From: Colius striatus
Lineage: Eukaryota > Chordata > Aves > Coliiformes > Coliidae
Direction: 5' to 3'
Length of the DNA stretch: 64,000 nt
Assembly: GCF_028858725.1 (NCBI RefSeq)
Contig: NC_084763.1
Coordinates: 22,253,501 to 22,317,500, forward strand
Positions 62,101-64,000 of this stretch are shown here, piece after piece. How positions within the stretch are numbered: position 1 is the first letter of the stretch; each line of letters starts with the position of its first letter. The notes beneath the pieces are model-generated. The model made no database searches and was not told the DNA's origin. It was given only the letters and a program-made list of their open reading frames with translations. Both the position numbers and the translations under genes were made by a program.

Positions 62101-62211
62101 GCTTATATGCCAGTTTCATTACCATAGTACCTATGTAAATCCAAAAAGAATTGAAAACTCCTGGAACTGACAGCTTAGCTTAAAATAGTACAAGATTAAA
62201 ATAATGTATAC
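56149..62211 (-). other. CHN2: CHN2 intron, 6.1 kb
   Basis: The intron runs from donor GTATAC at 62211 to acceptor CTTCTAG at 56149. It is mostly unique AT-rich sequence. A GC-richer block lies at about 61780-62010, and stretches at 57700-57960 and 59060-59240 look low in repeat content and could be conserved non-coding sequence. I see no exon inside. Confidence 0.85.
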
Positions 62212-62289
62212 CTCGATCAAAGGCCATTTTCACATCTTCAATGTGCTCTGTGAAGCCTGAGACTCTATAGAGGCCCTCGGACTTTAAAC
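62212..62289 (-). CDS. CHN2: CHN2 (beta-chimaerin) internal coding exon with the RhoGAP arginine finger
   Basis: This 78-base exon encodes about 25 residues, [15 protein letters not shown] followed by [10 protein letters not shown], which match the RhoGAP domain of beta-chimaerin. The R in the motif GLYRVSG is the arginine finger that RhoGAP proteins insert into the Rac active site to speed GTP hydrolysis. On the minus strand the exon is preceded by a pyrimidine tract and TTTCAG and followed by a GTATAC donor. It begins with GT, completing a Gly codon, and ends with a single G that joins AT of the next exon to give Asp. The exon before it, which should hold the start of the RhoGAP domain, is not seen up to 64000. 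The alpha-chimaerin paralogue CHN1 is similar, but downstream residues favour CHN2. Confidence 0.93.
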
Positions 62290-64000
62290 CTGAAACAGAA
62301 AGTTCTTGGTTAACTTTGCTTCAGTAATCATCAAATATTCAATAAAAGAAGAACAGCTCCAGCAAGTATAGCAAAATAGTAACTGTAACGTGAAACATTT
62401 CAGGAAGGATCATGATCATTTAAAATTGTTTTCTAAAATTTGATTAAAGAATTTAAAAATGTATACTTTCTGATATTGCTAGGTACACAGTTGATTATGT
62501 TAGAGGAAAATATGGCATTTTGCTAATGGTGGGGCATGTGATGTTATCACTAGTTATTCATTTTATGTAGGAGATTTTCCTGGATTTGACTGTAACTAAT
62601 GAAGCTTTAGAAGTCTCCTGTCCTTTCACAAGCTTCTTGTTCCCTGTTTTGCTGTCAGCTTTTACTTGTACACAGCTGATAGATGTGATGGATACTGTTC
62701 TTCTCCACAGCAGTACACGCTTTGTACAGTTCCTTCACCACAAGAGACCTGCTCCCTTGCACAGCTCTGCCCCCATCGCTCTGCACTAACATGAGTATCA
62801 GGGCAGCCCAGCAGAGCAGGCAGAGCTGGCCAAGCAGAGTTACACTCACATTGTTTATTTTAATCCTAGAACTCTTTATTGTGATTATCCACAGTGCTAA
62901 CCTACTTACGAGATCCAATGTGCTTTGTTTTCTTAAGAATGAAATCAGTACCTTACACAGTTCTATTGCAATTAAAGAAAGAAATTTAAAGCTGTTGAAA
63001 AAGCAGAGAGAGGGCAGCAGATTTTAACCTAATCAATAAATGTACAAGTAAGTGATTGAATCTCAAATGCAACATGGCGTCCTGCTGTATCATAGAAGTA
63101 AAGCTCTTCTGTCTTAGTCCAAACTACTCTATTTGTCCCTGCAATGATGATACAATCCCCACAGAGCTTTATGGAGCAGTGCAGGGGATTTACTTGGAAA
63201 TCTTTGATTCATTTCAGTAGATGATGCGTGGCTTTGAAATCCCTATGGCCAGTGTCAGTGTGTTGCCAGGCAGATTACTGGGATGCCATGAGTTCAAAAT
63301 TATGAGATTCCTGTGCTGAAGCTATGACTAACATGGAAATTTGGCTTATTGGGCAGCAAGACATGCACATTTGCTATCCCAAGCAAAAATATTTGATCTT
63401 TCCTGTGCTGTGTTGGAGAAAATGTGGTATTTCTTCGATCTGGCACACGTCTGCACACCAAAAAACTGTCACAAGCTGGAGTTTTGGCTGTGACATGCTG
63501 CTTGAGCCACGGTATCCATCCGTCAAAAGCTGAGCACCATGCAGGATCCTGCACAGTTTGTGACATACCACAAAATGCCACAGCCTGTGACCCTACTCGT
63601 CTGAATCATTTCCAGTTACTTGTATTCTCTTGCCCATAATGTCCATAAAGGTTATTAATAAGGGATTTGATTTAAACTGATTACTCTGACATTGGAAGTG
63701 TCCCTAGGTATGTTAAAAGAAAATAATGAAAAAAGACACATAAACATGAACTTAAAGTTCACTGTAAAGTTCACCCCTTTCAGAAGTGTAACATAATACA
63801 TGTTTTGACATGTTTTCAGAAAGCATTTCAGGAAATTGCATTATGAAATGCCATGATTTAATTTTACTAACTAATGCAAAGCAATGTATCACCTACACCA
63901 AAAAAACCCCTTCTTCCATCCTACCTTCAGCGTTGCTTGAGCACACTACCCTGTCCTGTCTCAGCACATAATTCAATCTGTCTTCATTTAAATTGTATCT
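62290..64000 (-). other. CHN2: CHN2 intron, partial (continues past the window)
   Basis: This is sequence upstream of the arginine-finger exon on the minus strand. I looked for the preceding chimaerin exon, which should encode the start of the RhoGAP domain, and did not find it, so the intron runs beyond 64000. Confidence 0.75.

Noticed and set aside
1-64000. tRNA, rRNA, microRNA hairpins, CRISPR arrays, bacterial-type operons
   Set aside because: Scanned by eye for tRNA B-box words, regular spaced repeats and compact gene runs; none found. A covariance-model search would be needed to exclude small RNAs.

Overview
The window looks like nuclear DNA of a bird. It is AT-rich, has one strong CpG island, and carries several CR1 LINE fragments that end in the short direct repeats (ATTCTRTG-like) typical of avian CR1. 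The only coding sequence I can support is split into vertebrate-style exons with consensus splice sites. The species cannot be told from this sequence alone.

Genes. Two genes are recognisable, both on the minus strand. (1) Four consecutive terminal coding exons of CHN2 (beta-chimaerin, a diacylglycerol-responsive Rac GTPase-activating protein) lie at 62289-62212, 56148-56011, 54093-53988 and 50411-50240. Their phases join without a gap and encode most of the RhoGAP domain, including the arginine finger, through to the stop codon. The 5' part of the gene (SH2 domain, C1 domain and first RhoGAP exon) lies beyond 64000. (2) PRR15 (proline-rich protein 15) has its whole CDS in one exon at 40366-39998, inside a CpG island that probably holds its promoter and a non-coding first exon. 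From memory, CHN2 followed by PRR15 in the same orientation is also the human 7p arrangement, so this is conserved synteny.

Layout. 1-150 is the edge of a CpG-rich patch. About 150-39380 is a gene-free stretch with scattered CR1 pieces, some young and some very degraded. 39380-41240 is PRR15 and its CpG island. 41250-42340 is a CR1 copy interrupted by a probable solo LTR. 43110-45560 has a recurring, badly decayed motif that may be an old tandem repeat. About 48570-64000 is the 3' UTR, terminal exons and introns of CHN2.

The two genes are not known to act in one pathway. CHN2 switches off Rac at diacylglycerol-rich membranes; PRR15 is a small, poorly characterised protein. I found no convincing RNA gene, CRISPR array, operon or novel defence-type system. 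The most interesting items are structural: nested transposon insertions, two near-perfect palindromes and the decayed repeat field. All coordinates of repeats and UTRs are by eye.
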